From Chloroflexota bacterium (GTDB lineage: Bacteria > Chloroflexota > Dehalococcoidia > DSTF01 > RBG-16-68-14), in the NCBI GenBank assembly GCA_029262675.1, contig JAJCYW010000002.1, positions 1 through 64,000 on the forward strand: DNA of 64,000 nt. Reading direction: 5' to 3'. How positions within the stretch are numbered: position 1 is the stretch's first letter; each line of letters starts with the position of its first letter. The notes below the pieces were generated by a model, which did not search any database, was not told where the DNA came from, and saw only the letters and a list, made by a program, of their open reading frames with translations. Made by a program: the position numbers and the translations under genes. Positions 50,196 through 59,878 of the stretch are shown here, piece by piece.

Positions 50196-52163
50196 CTAGA
50201 CGTCCAGGTTACGGACCTGGCTGGCGTGCGCCTGGATGAACTTCTTGCGCGGCGCCACTTCCTCGCCCATCAGTTGCGCGAAGAGCAGATCCGCCTCCAT
50301 GGCACTCTCGATACCGACCCGCAGCAGCGTGCGCTTCTCCGGGTCCATCGTCGTCTCCCAGAGCTGGTCGGCGTTCATCTCACCCAGACCCTTGTAGCGC
50401 TGGATGGAGAACTTCTTGTCGCCCTTGCCCTTCGCGTACTTCTCCAGTTCGGGGTCGCTGAAGAGCCACTCCGATTGCTTGCCGGCCTGCACCTTGTAGA
50501 GCGGCGGCTGGGCGATGTAGAGGTAGCCGTTATCGATGAGCTCCTTGTAGTAGCGGAAGTAGAAGGTCAGGAGCAGCGTGCGGATGTGAGCGCCGTCGAC
50601 GTCCGCGTCCGTCATGATGATGATGCGGTGGTAGCGCAGCTTGCTCATGTCCATCTGCTCGCCGAAGCCCATGCCCATCGCCGTGATCAGCACGCGCAAC
50701 TCTTCGTGAGCCAGCATCTTCTCCAACCGCGCCTTCTCGATGTTGAGGATCTTGCCCCGCAGCGGCAGGATCGCCTGGAAGCGGCGGTCGCGGCCGGCCT
50801 TGGCGGAGCCGCCGGCGGACGGTCCCTCGACGATGTACAGCTCGCAGTTCTCCGGGTTGCGGTCGGAGCAGTCGGCGAGCTTGCCGGGCAGGTTGGTGCC
50901 GTCCAGCAGGCCCTTGCGAACGACGAGGTCTTTGGCTTTGCGGGCGGCGTCGCGGGCGCGGGCGGTGAGCACGCACTTCTCGATGATGCGGCGGCCAACT
51001 GACGGGTTCTCCTCGAGGAACGCGCTCAGCTCCTCGCCGATGACCGACTCGACCTGGCCCTTCACTTCCGGGTTGCCCAGGCGCGTCTTCGTCTGCCCTT
51101 CGAACTGTGGTTCGCCCAGCTTGACGCTGACGACGGCGACGAGGCCCTCGCGCGTGTCCTCACCGCTCAGGTTGGGGTCGCCGTCCTTCAGCAGCTTCGC
51201 CTTGCGCGCGTAGTCGTTGAGGACGCGCGTCAGCGCCGCGCGGAAGCCGGTCAGGTGGCTGCCGCCGTCGATGGTGTTGATGCAGTTGGCGAACGAGTAC
51301 ATCGCTTCGGAGAAACCGTCGTTGTACTGCAGCGCCGCCTCGACGTTGGCGCCGTCTACGTCGCGCTCGATGTAGATCGGCCGCGGATGCAGGACGTCGC
51401 GCTCGTGGTTGAGGTGGCGGACGAAGCTGGAGACGCCTCCGTCGAAGAAGAAGTTGATCTCCTTGTCCTGGCGTTCGTCGACAAAGTGGATCCAGACGCC
51501 CTTCGTCAGATAGGCGACCTCGCGGAAGCGCTGCGCCAGCGTCTGGAAGTCGTAGTCCAGCGTCTCGAAGATGGTGCTGTCCGGCAGGAAGCTGACGATG
51601 CTGCCCTGCTTGATTGGCCCGCTGCCGTTTTCGTACGGATAGCGGGACTCCTTGACCAGCTGCACCTTGGTCTTGGCGTCGCCGCGCACGTACTCCTGGC
51701 GGTAGATCTTGCCTTTCTGGTGTACCTCCACCCAGGTCTCTTCCGAGAGCGCGTTGACGACGGAGGCGCCGACGCCGTGGAGCCCGCCGGAGACCTTGTA
51801 AGCGCCGCCGCCGAACTTGCCGCCCGCATGGAGATAGGTCATCACCGTCTCCAGCGCCGACTTGCCCGTCCGCGGATGCTTGTCGATCGGGATGCCGCGG
51901 CCGTTGTCGCGGATCAGCACGTGGCCGGTGGGCTGGATCGTAATCCAGATGTGGTCGCAAACACCGGCCATCGCCTCGTCGATCGCGTTGTCCACGATCT
52001 CGTAGATCAGGTGGTGGAGGCCGCGCGAATCCGTGCTGCCGATGTACATGCCGGGGCGGCGGCGCACGGCCTCCAGCCCCTCCAGTACCTGGATATCGCT
52101 AGCGGTGTAGTCGCCGTTGCCGGCGGTCTTAGCCTTCTTCTTGGTGGTCTGCTTTGTGGCCAT
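50196..52163 (-). CDS. gyrB: DNA gyrase subunit B
   Basis: 655 residues from the ATG at 52163 (GGTAGGAG upstream). GHKL ATPase: [78 protein letters not shown] and [19 protein letters not shown]-terminal [10 protein letters not shown] closes the normal GyrB. It introduces negative supercoils with GyrA, which is not in the window. Faces away from trmO. Confidence 0.97.
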   Translation of the reverse strand: MATKQTTKKKAKTAGNGDYTASDIQVLEGLEAVRRRPGMYIGSTDSRGLHHLIYEIVDNAIDEAMAGVCDHIWITIQPTGHVLIRDNGRGIPIDKHPRTGKSALETVMTYLHAGGKFGGGAYKVSGGLHGVGASVVNALSEETWVEVHQKGKIYRQEYVRGDAKTKVQLVKESRYPYENGSGPIKQGSIVSFLPDSTIFETLDYDFQTLAQRFREVAYLTKGVWIHFVDERQDKEINFFFDGGVSSFVRHLNHERDVLHPRPIYIERDVDGANVEAALQYNDGFSEAMYSFANCINTIDGGSHLTGFRAALTRVLNDYARKAKLLKDGDPNLSGEDTREGLVAVVSVKLGEPQFEGQTKTRLGNPEVKGQVESVIGEELSAFLEENPSVGRRIIEKCVLTARARDAARKAKDLVVRKGLLDGTNLPGKLADCSDRNPENCELYIVEGPSAGGSAKAGRDRRFQAILPLRGKILNIEKARLEKMLAHEELRVLITAMGMGFGEQMDMSKLRYHRIIIMTDADVDGAHIRTLLLTFYFRYYKELIDNGYLYIAQPPLYKVQAGKQSEWLFSDPELEKYAKGKGDKKFSIQRYKGLGEMNADQLWETTMDPEKRTLLRVGIESAMEADLLFAQLMGEEVAPRKKFIQAHASQVRNLDV

Positions 52164-52442
52164 TCCGCTCCTACCCCGACGCACACGTCACAGCTATCGC
52201 GGCCGTTATGCGAATCGTCAACCGATGGCGTATTTCGGACCCCAACGCCGAGGTTCCGGCAGATAGGGACTAGATACGTTTCTCACGCTCGCTCAGTATA
52301 CCATATGTACGCCTATCAGCAGAATCGGTGACCGTACCAGAAGCGACGCCAACTGCCGGCCGCTAGACGCGGCCTAGGCGCTATACTGGCGCACGTTCCC
52401 TGCCGCCACGCGCGGCCCGAATGGAACGCAAAGCGGAGCACT

Positions 52443-52976
52443 ATGAGCATCTTCCGGAGGCTGTTCGAGCGGATACTGCGCCTATTCGGCAGGGGCGGCC
52501 GGCCCGTGCCGCGCGAGCCGGTGCAAATGCCACCGATTGCCGTCGTGCGCAACACTGTCTTCGACCCCAAGCCGGACGGGTGGGAGAACGTCCGCTCTGA
52601 CCTGATCTTCCGCGACGACCTGTTGGACGCCATCGAAGGGCTCGATGAGTTCTCGCACGTGATCGTCGTCTTCGCCTGCCACCGCGTGCCGGACGCGGCC
52701 GAGACACGCAAGCTGCTGGCGCCCGGCGGCAACCTGCACCAGCCCGGCCACGGCGTCCTGGCGACCCGCAGCCAGCTCCGGCCGAACGCGATTGGCGTGG
52801 CGGTCGTGCCGATCGTCCGGCGGCGCCACAACATCATCCGCGTCACCGGGCTCGACGCGATCGATGGCACGCCGGTGCTCGACGTCAAGCCCTATCTCCC
52901 GCGCTTCGATAGCGTGCCCGACGCCACCATCCCCGACTGGGCCCGCATGCCGGACGACCCGGCGGCCACGGAGTGA
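52443..52976 (+). CDS. trmO: tRNA m6t6A methyltransferase TrmO (TsaA-like)
   Basis: 177 residues. An N-terminal basic stretch (FRRLFERILRLFGRG) precedes the TsaA core: PIAVVRNTVFDP, FSHVIVVFACHRVPD, GVLATRSQLRPNAIGVAVVPI and VTGLDAIDGTPVLDVKPYLPRFD. TrmO methylates N6 of t6A37 in tRNA. Its stop overlaps the next start (GTGA). Confidence 0.88.
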   Translation: MSIFRRLFERILRLFGRGGRPVPREPVQMPPIAVVRNTVFDPKPDGWENVRSDLIFRDDLLDAIEGLDEFSHVIVVFACHRVPDAAETRKLLAPGGNLHQPGHGVLATRSQLRPNAIGVAVVPIVRRRHNIIRVTGLDAIDGTPVLDVKPYLPRFDSVPDATIPDWARMPDDPAATE

Positions 52977-53713
52977 CCGTGCGGCCCGGCGGTTCGCTTC
53001 GGGACGCACTTACCGTTCTCGACGCGACTTACGACTACGCCGCTTGGCACTGGCAGCCGCACTCGCCGCCGGACTACGTCTGCATCAGCGCCGTGCTGGT
53101 GCAGCACACAGCCTGGCGCAACGTCGAGCACGCGCTGGTAAATCTAGACAGCGCCGGCGCGTCGTCACTCGACGCCATCGCCAGCATGCCGGAGACGCGG
53201 CTGACGGAGCTGATTCGGCCTGCCGGCACCCAACGCGTGAAGGCGCGCCGGCTTCTGGCGCTGGCTCAGCTCTCGGAAGATCACGGTGGCATTGATGCGC
53301 TGCTCTCGCTGCCGACCGGCGCGCTGCGGCCGCTGCTGCTGGCGACGCACGGCATCGGCCCGGAGACCGCCGACGCGATCCTGCTCTATGCCGCCGGGCG
53401 CGCAGTCTTCCAGGTCGACGCCTACGCCATACGTATCGTTACACGCCTCGGCTTGGGTGTCGGCGGCGAATCATCTAACAACGGCCCGGGCATCCACACG
53501 TACGACGCCTGGCAGCGCCGGCTACAGGAAGAGCTGCCGCCCGAAGTCGACGGCTATCGCCGCGCGCACGCGCTGCTGGTGCTGCACGGCAAGGAGCGCT
53601 GCCAGCCACGCCCGCGCTGCGAAGGCTGCTGCCTAGCCGACCGCTGCGCGGAAGGGCAGTCTCGCGCGGGTTCCTCGCACGCCAGCGGCCGTGCTAGCAT
53701 CCCAAAGCGATGA
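52973..53713 (+). CDS. Endonuclease III-like DNA glycosylase (HhH-GPD)
   Basis: 246 residues from a GTG overlapping trmO. HhH element LLLATHGIGPETADAILLYAAGRAVFQVDAYAIRI with the catalytic Asp in VDAYA. The C-terminal Cys cluster CQPRPRCEGCCLADRC gives C-x5-C-x2-C-x5-C, close to the Nth [4Fe-4S] loop. The usual catalytic Lys preceding the HhH is not evident (THGIGPETA), so it is more like a monofunctional archaeal/MIG-type glycosylase. Overlaps the next gene. Confidence 0.85.
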   Translation: MTVRPGGSLRDALTVLDATYDYAAWHWQPHSPPDYVCISAVLVQHTAWRNVEHALVNLDSAGASSLDAIASMPETRLTELIRPAGTQRVKARRLLALAQLSEDHGGIDALLSLPTGALRPLLLATHGIGPETADAILLYAAGRAVFQVDAYAIRIVTRLGLGVGGESSNNGPGIHTYDAWQRRLQEELPPEVDGYRRAHALLVLHGKERCQPRPRCEGCCLADRCAEGQSRAGSSHASGRASIPKR

Positions 53714-54297
53714 CGGGCCACCGGAACAGCGCGAGAGCCAGAGATCGAACGCCACTCGCCGGTGGCCGGCAGGTGCTACCTGACTACCTGCGGCCGGACC
53801 TCGACGTGATATTTGTCGGTATCAACCCCGGGCTGGCATCCGCGGCGAAGCGCCACCACTACGCGGGCAAGACGAACCTCTTCTGGCCGCTGCTGCGCGA
53901 GAGCGGCTTCGTGCCGCCACACTGCGACTACGAGAACGACGTAGACGTGACGATGCACGGCGTGGGCCTGACGAACCTCGTCGACCGGCCGTCGCGCGGA
54001 CAGGACGACCTCTCGCGCGACGAGCTGCGGGCGGGCGCGGCCAACCTCCGCGAGAAGCTGTCGCCGCTTCGGGCGGCCGTGATCTGCTTCAACGGCAAGG
54101 CCATCTACCAGGCCTTCGCCGGAGGCTCCTGCGACTTCGGGCTACAGCCGGAGCGGTTCCACAGCGCGGCCGTCTTCGTGATGCCGTCGACCAGCGCCCG
54201 CGCCGCCACCTACCGCCGGGAGGACAAGCTGCGATTCTTCTGTGCGCTTAAGCGACTCGTCGAGCGCGAGGCGCGGCCCCAGGACACCAACCGATGA
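53710..54297 (+). CDS. mug: Mismatch-specific uracil/thymine DNA glycosylase (Mug/TDG)
   Basis: 195 residues; ATGA overlap with the endonuclease III-like gene. Motif GINPGLASAAKRHHYAGKTNLFWPLL matches the Mug GINPGL/xAAxxxHHFA region, and MPSTSARAATY matches the Mug NPSGLS-like second motif. It removes U or T from mismatches and some adducts. Sits in a repair cassette with the gene before it. Confidence 0.9.
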   Translation: MTGHRNSARARDRTPLAGGRQVLPDYLRPDLDVIFVGINPGLASAAKRHHYAGKTNLFWPLLRESGFVPPHCDYENDVDVTMHGVGLTNLVDRPSRGQDDLSRDELRAGAANLREKLSPLRAAVICFNGKAIYQAFAGGSCDFGLQPERFHSAAVFVMPSTSARAATYRREDKLRFFCALKRLVEREARPQDTNR

Positions 54298-54836
54298 GGG
54301 AGAGCCGCCACGTCGGCACGACGGCGCGGCCGGGCGGCGAGGGGCCACCGGTGTTCTCCGAGCGGCTGACGGTTGTGCTGGACGCCATCTTCGAAGGGGA
54401 AGCGCCTAACGCCGGCCGCTTCTGCGGCAACTGCTACACGCCGGTCGACACTGAGCGGGCGAGCTGTATGCACTGCAACAGCAGCGTCGACGAGAGCCGG
54501 CCGGTTGAGAAGGTCCCGCGAGATATTCTCGCGATGTTCCAGCAGCTCCGCCGCCGCGAGAGTCTGGTCGTCAACAGCTTCGCCTACGCCGGCATGCTGG
54601 CGGCCGTCATGATCTTCATCGGCGTCTTCTATCTGCTCTTCATCACCAACGCCGGCGTCTGGTGGTACGTCTTCGATATCGTGCTGCTGTTCGTCCTCGC
54701 CAGGGTGCTGGCCGGCCTCGTGGGCGGCTTCATCGGCGACGAGGTGGGCTACCGCTACTCGCGCCGCAAGCTGGCGGAGGAGTGGGAGACGTACGAAGCG
54801 GAGCGCGACGGCGCGGAGCGGGACTGCGCGGACTGA
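54294..54836 (+). CDS. Zinc-ribbon membrane protein
   Basis: 180 residues; ATGA overlap with mug. Zinc ribbon CGNCYTPVD...CMHCNSS (two CxxC pairs, about 43-62), then two TM helices (about 98-121 and 125-148) and a charged tail. Function unknown; the operon places it with DNA repair and tRNA genes. Confidence 0.75.
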   Translation: MRESRHVGTTARPGGEGPPVFSERLTVVLDAIFEGEAPNAGRFCGNCYTPVDTERASCMHCNSSVDESRPVEKVPRDILAMFQQLRRRESLVVNSFAYAGMLAAVMIFIGVFYLLFITNAGVWWYVFDIVLLFVLARVLAGLVGGFIGDEVGYRYSRRKLAEEWETYEAERDGAERDCAD

Positions 54837-54861
54837 CGCAGCCCCGCCGGGCTGTGGTATC

Positions 54862-55491
54862 GTGTCGGAAATGCCCGCCAACCTCGGCCTCCTCGAAGAG
54901 CTGCGCGACCTGATGCAGCGCCACTGCTTCCAGTACGGCGACTTCACGCTGACATCCGGGCGCAAGAGCAAGTTCTACTACAACGGCAAGCTCGTGACGC
55001 TGCGGCCGTCCGGCGCCGCCTTGATCGGCGAGGCGCTGATCGATGTCGTCCTCGCCTCGGGCGCGGAGGCCGTCGGCGGTCCGGCGCTGGGCGCGGTGCC
55101 GATCGCGATGGCCGTCGGCGCGGCGGGCCTGACCCGCGGCCGCGACCTGCCGGTCTACGTCGTCCGCATGGAGCAGAAGGCCCACGGCGCCAAGGATCTG
55201 ATCGCGCAGCCGTTCTCGGACGACGACCACGACGTGATGGCGGCGGGCCGGCGCGTCGCCATCGTCGAGGACACGATCACGACCGGCGGCTCCGTGCTAA
55301 AGGCGGTCGACGCCGTGCGCGCCGCCGGCTGCCAGGTGGCGCTCGTCGCGGTGCTGGTGGAGAGGGCAGAGGGCGGCGCAGACGCCTTGCGAAAGCAGGG
55401 CCTGGATGTCGCGTCCGTCTTCCGCGCGGACGAGGAGGGGAGGCTGACCGTCAACCCCGCGTTCGCAGAGAGGCTCGCGACGAAGGCCTAG
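54862..55491 (+). CDS. pyrE: Orotate phosphoribosyltransferase
   Basis: 209 residues from GTG 54862; ATG 54871 is the alternative. PRPP motif VAIVEDTITTGGSVLKAVDAVRAAG, N-terminal FTLTSGRKSKFYYNGKLVTL and GGPALGAVPIAMAVG. It makes OMP from orotate and PRPP. Other pyrimidine genes are not adjacent. Confidence 0.94.
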   Translation: MSEMPANLGLLEELRDLMQRHCFQYGDFTLTSGRKSKFYYNGKLVTLRPSGAALIGEALIDVVLASGAEAVGGPALGAVPIAMAVGAAGLTRGRDLPVYVVRMEQKAHGAKDLIAQPFSDDDHDVMAAGRRVAIVEDTITTGGSVLKAVDAVRAAGCQVALVAVLVERAEGGADALRKQGLDVASVFRADEEGRLTVNPAFAERLATKA

Positions 55492-55558
55492 GGCTGTACC
55501 GCCTCGGGCGGCACAGGGCTACGCCGCCCCCAGCGATGTTGCATACAGGAGGAAAGAC

Positions 55559-55834
55559 ATGACTCAACAAGGGCCGCCAATGGGGCCGTTCTGCCAATCG
55601 TGCGGGATGCCGCTCAGCACGCCGGAGGACTTCGGCACAACGGCGGAGGGCTACCGCCAGAACGACTACTGCCACTTCTGTTTCACAGACGGCGCGTTCC
55701 TGCAGCCGGACGCCACGCTGGAGGGGATGATCGAGCAGGTGATCCCGCACGCCGTCCAGGCAACCAGCATGGGCGAAGCCGAGGTGCGCAAGATGGCAGA
55801 AGAGAATCTGCCCCGGCTCAAGCGCTGGAGCTAA
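55559..55834 (+). CDS. Putative zinc-ribbon protein (zf-ribbon type)
   Basis: 91 residues, AGGAGGAAAG before the ATG. GPFCQSCGMPLSTPEDFGTTAEG and NDYCHFCFTDGAFLQPDATLEGMIE match the Zn_ribbon_2 pattern with two CxxC. The helical tail ends LPRLKRWS. Function unknown; common in anaerobes. Confidence 0.82.
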   Translation: MTQQGPPMGPFCQSCGMPLSTPEDFGTTAEGYRQNDYCHFCFTDGAFLQPDATLEGMIEQVIPHAVQATSMGEAEVRKMAEENLPRLKRWS

Positions 55835-55859
55835 CGCCGGACGACTTCGCCGGACACGA

Positions 55860-55885
55860 AACCGCCCCGAACGTTCGGGGCGGTT
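55860..55885. terminator. Bidirectional terminator
   Basis: Twelve-base arms AACCGCCCCGAA (55860-55871) and TTCGGGGCGGTT (55874-55885) are perfectly complementary around CG. Ends the zinc-ribbon gene (+) and tatA (-), which converge here. Confidence 0.85.
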
Positions 55886-55907
55886 GTCTAGTTTGGCAGG
55901 GCCAGGC

Positions 55908-56150
55908 CTAGGGAGCCTTGGAGGTCGTCGAGGACTCGGTTTCCTTGGCGTCGCTCGCCGATTCGGCGAGCAGGTCGGCGTCGTCGCCGTCGTCCCCCTC
56001 GTCGCGGGCGGCCTTGCGGAACTCGCGCACGCTGCGGCCCAGCGCGCCACCGACGTCGCCCAGTTTGCCGACCCCAAAGATCAGCACGACAACTGCCAGG
56101 ATGATCAGGCCCTCAAATGGGCCGATGGGTCCGATTCCGACTGCTAACAT
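55908..56150 (-). CDS. tatA: Sec-independent translocase protein TatA
   Basis: 80 residues. Short TM helix GLIILAVVVLIFGVGKLGD, the conserved FG followed by the amphipathic helix GALGRSVREFRKAARD, then an acidic tail. With TatC it exports folded proteins. GGAGGC precedes the ATG. No tatC in the window. Confidence 0.9.
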   Translation of the reverse strand: MLAVGIGPIGPFEGLIILAVVVLIFGVGKLGDVGGALGRSVREFRKAARDEGDDGDDADLLAESASDAKETESSTTSKAP

Positions 56151-56287
56151 AGCGGTGCCTCCTTCATGTAGGCGAGCCTAGGGTAGCACCAGCCAGAAAA
56201 GGGCGTCAAGGCCATCTGGCCCGTTGGCAGCGGGCCGAATCGCCCGCATATAATGGAAACCGCCGTGCGTGAGCCACACTTGCAGCC

Positions 56288-57250
56288 ATGATCATCGCCG
56301 TATCTCCGCTGATGGCCGAACGCTTCGGCGACCGCATCCGCCAGGCCGCGCCGGGCTGCGAGCTGGTCTGGCCAATAGACGGCGGCGGCTGGAGCGGGGA
56401 CGCCGACGGGGCGGAAGTCGTCTACTTCTCCGAGGATTTCTGGACCACCGGCTCGTTCCGGACGCTGCTGCCGCAGCTCTTCACGCTGCCCGGCCTGCGC
56501 TGGTTTCACACGTTCAGCGCCGGGGTTGATCACCCGGCGTTCCGGACCATCGTCGAACGAGGCGCCTACCTGACGAACGCCGCCGGCACCACGGCCGAGC
56601 CGATCGCTCAGTACGTGCTGGCGATGCTGCTGCGCATCGTCAAGCGCACCGATGCCTGGGCCGCGGCACAACGCGAGCGCCAGTGGGACGAGATCGAGAC
56701 CGACGAGCTGACAGGCAAGACAATCGGCATCGTCGGCGTCGGCAAGATCGGCGGCGAGGTGGCACGGCTGGCGCAGGCCTTCCACATGCGCGTTATCGGC
56801 TGCCGGCGGCGGCAGCGCAGGCCCCGCAACGTCGACGAGCTCGTACCGCCGGAACGGCTGGCGGAGCTGCTGGCGCGCTCGCATTTCGTCGTATTGGCGC
56901 TGCCGCTCTCCGCGGCGACCGAGCGGCTGATCGGGGCGGACGAACTGCGCGCGATGCGGCGCGACGCCTGGCTGATCAACGTCTCCCGCGGCCGCGTGCT
57001 CGACGAAGCGGCGCTGGAGCGGGCGCTGACGGACGGCGTCATCGGAGGCGCCTGCCTGGATGTCTTTGAGACCGAGCCGCTGCCGGAATCGAGCGGGCTC
57101 TGGTCGCTGCCCACCGTGATCGTCACGCCGCACAACTCCGGCTGGTCGCCGCTGAACCTGGAGCGTGGAACGAAGCTCTTCCTGGACAACCTGGGCCGTT
57201 ACGTGGCGGAGCGGCCGCTGCGAAATCGCGTGCGCGCCGCTGATTTTTGA
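56288..57250 (+). CDS. D-isomer 2-hydroxyacid dehydrogenase
   Basis: 320 residues. NAD site GIVGVGKIGGEVARLAQ, catalytic Arg in INVSRGRVLDEAALERAL, Glu in DVFETEPLP and His in TPHNSGWSP. The Glu-His relay is intact. The substrate (glyoxylate/hydroxypyruvate class) is not determinable. Monocistronic by context. Confidence 0.9.
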   Translation: MIIAVSPLMAERFGDRIRQAAPGCELVWPIDGGGWSGDADGAEVVYFSEDFWTTGSFRTLLPQLFTLPGLRWFHTFSAGVDHPAFRTIVERGAYLTNAAGTTAEPIAQYVLAMLLRIVKRTDAWAAAQRERQWDEIETDELTGKTIGIVGVGKIGGEVARLAQAFHMRVIGCRRRQRRPRNVDELVPPERLAELLARSHFVVLALPLSAATERLIGADELRAMRRDAWLINVSRGRVLDEAALERALTDGVIGGACLDVFETEPLPESSGLWSLPTVIVTPHNSGWSPLNLERGTKLFLDNLGRYVAERPLRNRVRAADF

Positions 57251-57381
57251 TTGGGCTTACAGAATCGCCAGGTCTCACACGCTGTCGTGTGTGGGCCGCG
57301 TGAAACGTCCGTGTAAGCGCCGTCACATCTGTCGCGGCCGCGCTTGGCTAGAGTGACACGTACACCCCGCTACGAGGAACG

Positions 57382-58071
57382 ATGACGAAGAAGAAGCGCA
57401 AGAAGGCACCGGAATCGCAGCCCCTGTGGGCGCGGCTCAACCGCCGCTACCCAAAGTGGGGCCGCCGCATCGGCATCACCAGCGCCCTGGTGGCAATGCT
57501 GGCCGTGCTCTGGTTCGTCGCCGATCCGCTCGGCGGCGGACCAACGGCGATCGACGAGACTGGCTCGGAGGTGAGCGCCGGCCCGATAGACGGCGCGCCG
57601 GACGCGGAGGCACGCGTCAACAGGCCAGCCCCCAACTTCTTACTGCCGGACTACGAGAAGAACGCTGTGCGGCTGGACGATTATGAAGGCAAGGCCGTGT
57701 TCGTAAACTTCTGGGCGACCTGGTGCGGCCCCTGCGCGAGAGAGATGCCCGACATCGTCCGCATCGCCGAGAAGTTCCCGGACGACGTCGTCGTCATCGC
57801 CATCAACCGCGGCGAATCGAAGGGCGCGGCGCAGAACTGGATGCGGCGGCTGGGGCTGCCCGAAGACCTGCCGAACTTCAAGTGGGTGCTGGACAGCCGA
57901 GAGTCGGTCGTACGAGAGTACGGCGTGGAAGGCATGCCGCAGAGCTTCTTCGTCGATGGCTCGGGTATCATCCGCGCCGCCGTCCGCTCCGGCCTCAGTT
58001 ACGAGGACATGCTGATCAGCATGGAACGAGCGCTCAACTCCTTCGCCGTTCCCAGCACACGCGCGCCATAG
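57382..58071 (+). CDS. ResA/TlpA-like thiol-disulfide oxidoreductase
   Basis: 229 residues, N-terminal membrane anchor (about 30-51), extracytoplasmic thioredoxin fold with WATWCGPCAREMPDI. Cis-Pro segment GMPQSFFVDGSGII. ResA reduces apocytochrome c cysteines before heme attachment. A second such gene is at 62536. Confidence 0.92.
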   Translation: MTKKKRKKAPESQPLWARLNRRYPKWGRRIGITSALVAMLAVLWFVADPLGGGPTAIDETGSEVSAGPIDGAPDAEARVNRPAPNFLLPDYEKNAVRLDDYEGKAVFVNFWATWCGPCAREMPDIVRIAEKFPDDVVVIAINRGESKGAAQNWMRRLGLPEDLPNFKWVLDSRESVVREYGVEGMPQSFFVDGSGIIRAAVRSGLSYEDMLISMERALNSFAVPSTRAP

Positions 58072-58341
58072 CGCACACGCGCGCCGTAGCGAGCCGCTGC
58101 CGGGAGCATCGCCCGTTACAACTGCCGGTTCCCTCTTCCCCGCTCTTCACAGCTTCGCAGCAGATTCGCCTGCCGTTCCGTATCTGAAGGTCCAGCTTCT
58201 TACCTCACATAATCGTCCAACTACTAACGTCGTTGTCTTGATCGTACGGTCAGGGTGCTGCAAACTCCCCCATAAGTGTTTAACCGGGTAACACGAGTCA
58301 GAGACGGATGGTACAGGGGGTCTCGACTGCTCTTCTCCAGC

Positions 58342-59262
58342 ATGCAACGCTACGTTGGTAGCGGGTCCGAATCCACGGCCGCGGCGCTGATGCGCCTGCG
58401 CCAACAATCACTGCCTCGCCTGATCGCCGCTCCAGAGTTTGGGGGCGGCGCACTGTCGCTGCCGCTCGCGCCGACCTGGCAGGACAGGCTGCGGCTCGCT
58501 CTTGCCGGATACGGCGCCTTCGCGGTGGCCATCGCAGCGGCAGTGCTCGTTGTCGCGGCGGCGCTGGCATTGCTCCCAGCGATACAGGGCGAATCGTCCA
58601 CTACCGCTCGCCGCAGCGTCCATAGTTCCGTCGGCGTTACGGGAACGGCGAGCACGCGCGTCGAAGACCTGAGCGCAGCGACCTTCCTCGGCAGTGTGCC
58701 GTTCGTTCAGCAATCACGTTTCATGAGCGCCGGCGCCGCCTCGCCCGCCGCGATCTTCATCGCCGGAGCGCGCCAGGCCAGCATCGCCGGCTACCTGCAG
58801 AACGTCGGCGAGCAGGTCGCGCTGCCGTATCTTGGCAGCACGCTTGCGACAAAAGAAGCGGTCGAATCGTGGACAGCCGCTGTGCAAGCAGGGTCCGCCT
58901 CTTCCCTGAAACAGTTGGCTCCTGGCGAGACGGCGTTTACTCTTACCACGCCAGCCATCTCGCCCGGCACCGTGATCGAGAACGCGCGCACGACGTTCTA
59001 CTCCTGCCTGGGCGGTGGCTTCTGCGAGCACATGGCGAACGGCGATCTCGTGTCCGCGGGCGCAGCGGCCTGCAGCTATGACATGCCGTACGGCACGCGC
59101 TTCGTCATCAACGCCGACCCGCAGCAGCGCGCCTACACCTGCCTGGACCGCGGCGCGCTCGTCACGCCGTGGGTCGATATCTGGTTCTACGCCCCGGCCG
59201 ACGGCTGGGCCTGGCAGGCGGCCGTCGGCGGCACGGTCAACGCGATCACGATTGTCGAGTAG
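58342..59262 (+). CDS. Membrane-anchored 3D/DPBB (RlpA-like) cell-wall protein
   Basis: 306 residues from the ATG at 58342; a GTG at 58276 is possible and neither has a good ribosome binding site. One TM helix (about 53-78), a Ser/Ala-rich ectodomain, then a C-terminal double-psi barrel: FCEHMANGDLVSAGAAACSYDMPYGTRFVI, TCLDRGALVTPWVDIWF and GTVNAITIVE. The DPBB set (G-x-MANG, ACS, P-x-GT, DRG, VDIWF) points to peptidoglycan cleavage or binding. The usual Asp dyad for lytic transglycosylase 3D domains needs alignment to confirm. Confidence 0.75.
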   Translation: MQRYVGSGSESTAAALMRLRQQSLPRLIAAPEFGGGALSLPLAPTWQDRLRLALAGYGAFAVAIAAAVLVVAAALALLPAIQGESSTTARRSVHSSVGVTGTASTRVEDLSAATFLGSVPFVQQSRFMSAGAASPAAIFIAGARQASIAGYLQNVGEQVALPYLGSTLATKEAVESWTAAVQAGSASSLKQLAPGETAFTLTTPAISPGTVIENARTTFYSCLGGGFCEHMANGDLVSAGAAACSYDMPYGTRFVINADPQQRAYTCLDRGALVTPWVDIWFYAPADGWAWQAAVGGTVNAITIVE

Positions 59263-59284
59263 CCCGTAGGCGGTACGACAGCCA

Positions 59285-59308
59285 AAAGCGGCCCGGTGGG
59301 GCCGCTTT
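59285..59308 (+). terminator. Terminator after the DPBB gene
   Basis: Stem AAAGCGGCCC/GGGCCGCTTT with loop GGTG, then GTTCG. A second hairpin GCGTAGG/CCTACGC (59353-59372) lies before the redoxin stop and probably ends the converging operon. Confidence 0.82.
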
Positions 59309-59387
59309 GTTCGTCCGTCGCTCTTTCCGTGGATAGTAGCCGCACGGGCTATGCGTAGGGCTGCGCCTACGCCCGGTGCCGTGAGCC

Positions 59388-59876
59388 TCAGCCGGGTTTG
59401 AACGGCGGGTTGCCGTCGTCTTCTTCCGCTATCACCTTCACGTCGTCGCCCGCGTCCTGCGCGAGCCAGGCAGCGACCTCGTTCAACTCTTGCTTGTGGA
59501 ACCCCACGCTGGTCTGCTGAACGACGCCTTCGCGATCGACCAGGTAGAGCGTGGGTGTCGCGTCCGGGTCGTACTGCTGCGAGACCGGCCAGCCCTCTTT
59601 TTCGATCAGGACCGGGAACGTCAGGCCGTGCTCCCGCGCGAACGACGCCGTCGTCTCGGCGTCGTCCTGCGAAACGGCCAGGACCTGCCAGGACGCGCCC
59701 GGATACTCGTCAACCAGCCGCTGGTAGTAGGGGAACGCCAGCACGCAGGTGCCGCATTTCGGCTTCCAGAAGACGGCCAGGACGGGGCCGTTCGCCAGCG
59801 CCGCGGCCAGGCTGTGCCTCTCGCCCCGCAGGTCCGCCAGATCGAAATCGGGCGCGCGTTCCCCCGCTGCCAGCAT
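59388..59876 (-). CDS. Peroxiredoxin/redoxin-type protein
   Basis: 162 residues; starts two bases after the lgt stop. AAGERAPDFDLADLRGERHSL is the redoxin start, and WKPKCGTCVLAFPYY gives a CGTC site rather than peroxiredoxin T-x-x-C. Cis-Pro DATPTLYLVD. It may reduce disulfides or act as a cytochrome c maturation partner. Lacks a signal or TM helix, so it is cytoplasmic unless exported. Confidence 0.82.
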   Translation of the reverse strand: MLAAGERAPDFDLADLRGERHSLAAALANGPVLAVFWKPKCGTCVLAFPYYQRLVDEYPGASWQVLAVSQDDAETTASFAREHGLTFPVLIEKEGWPVSQQYDPDATPTLYLVDREGVVQQTSVGFHKQELNEVAAWLAQDAGDDVKVIAEEDDGNPPFKPG

Positions 59877-59878
59877 CG

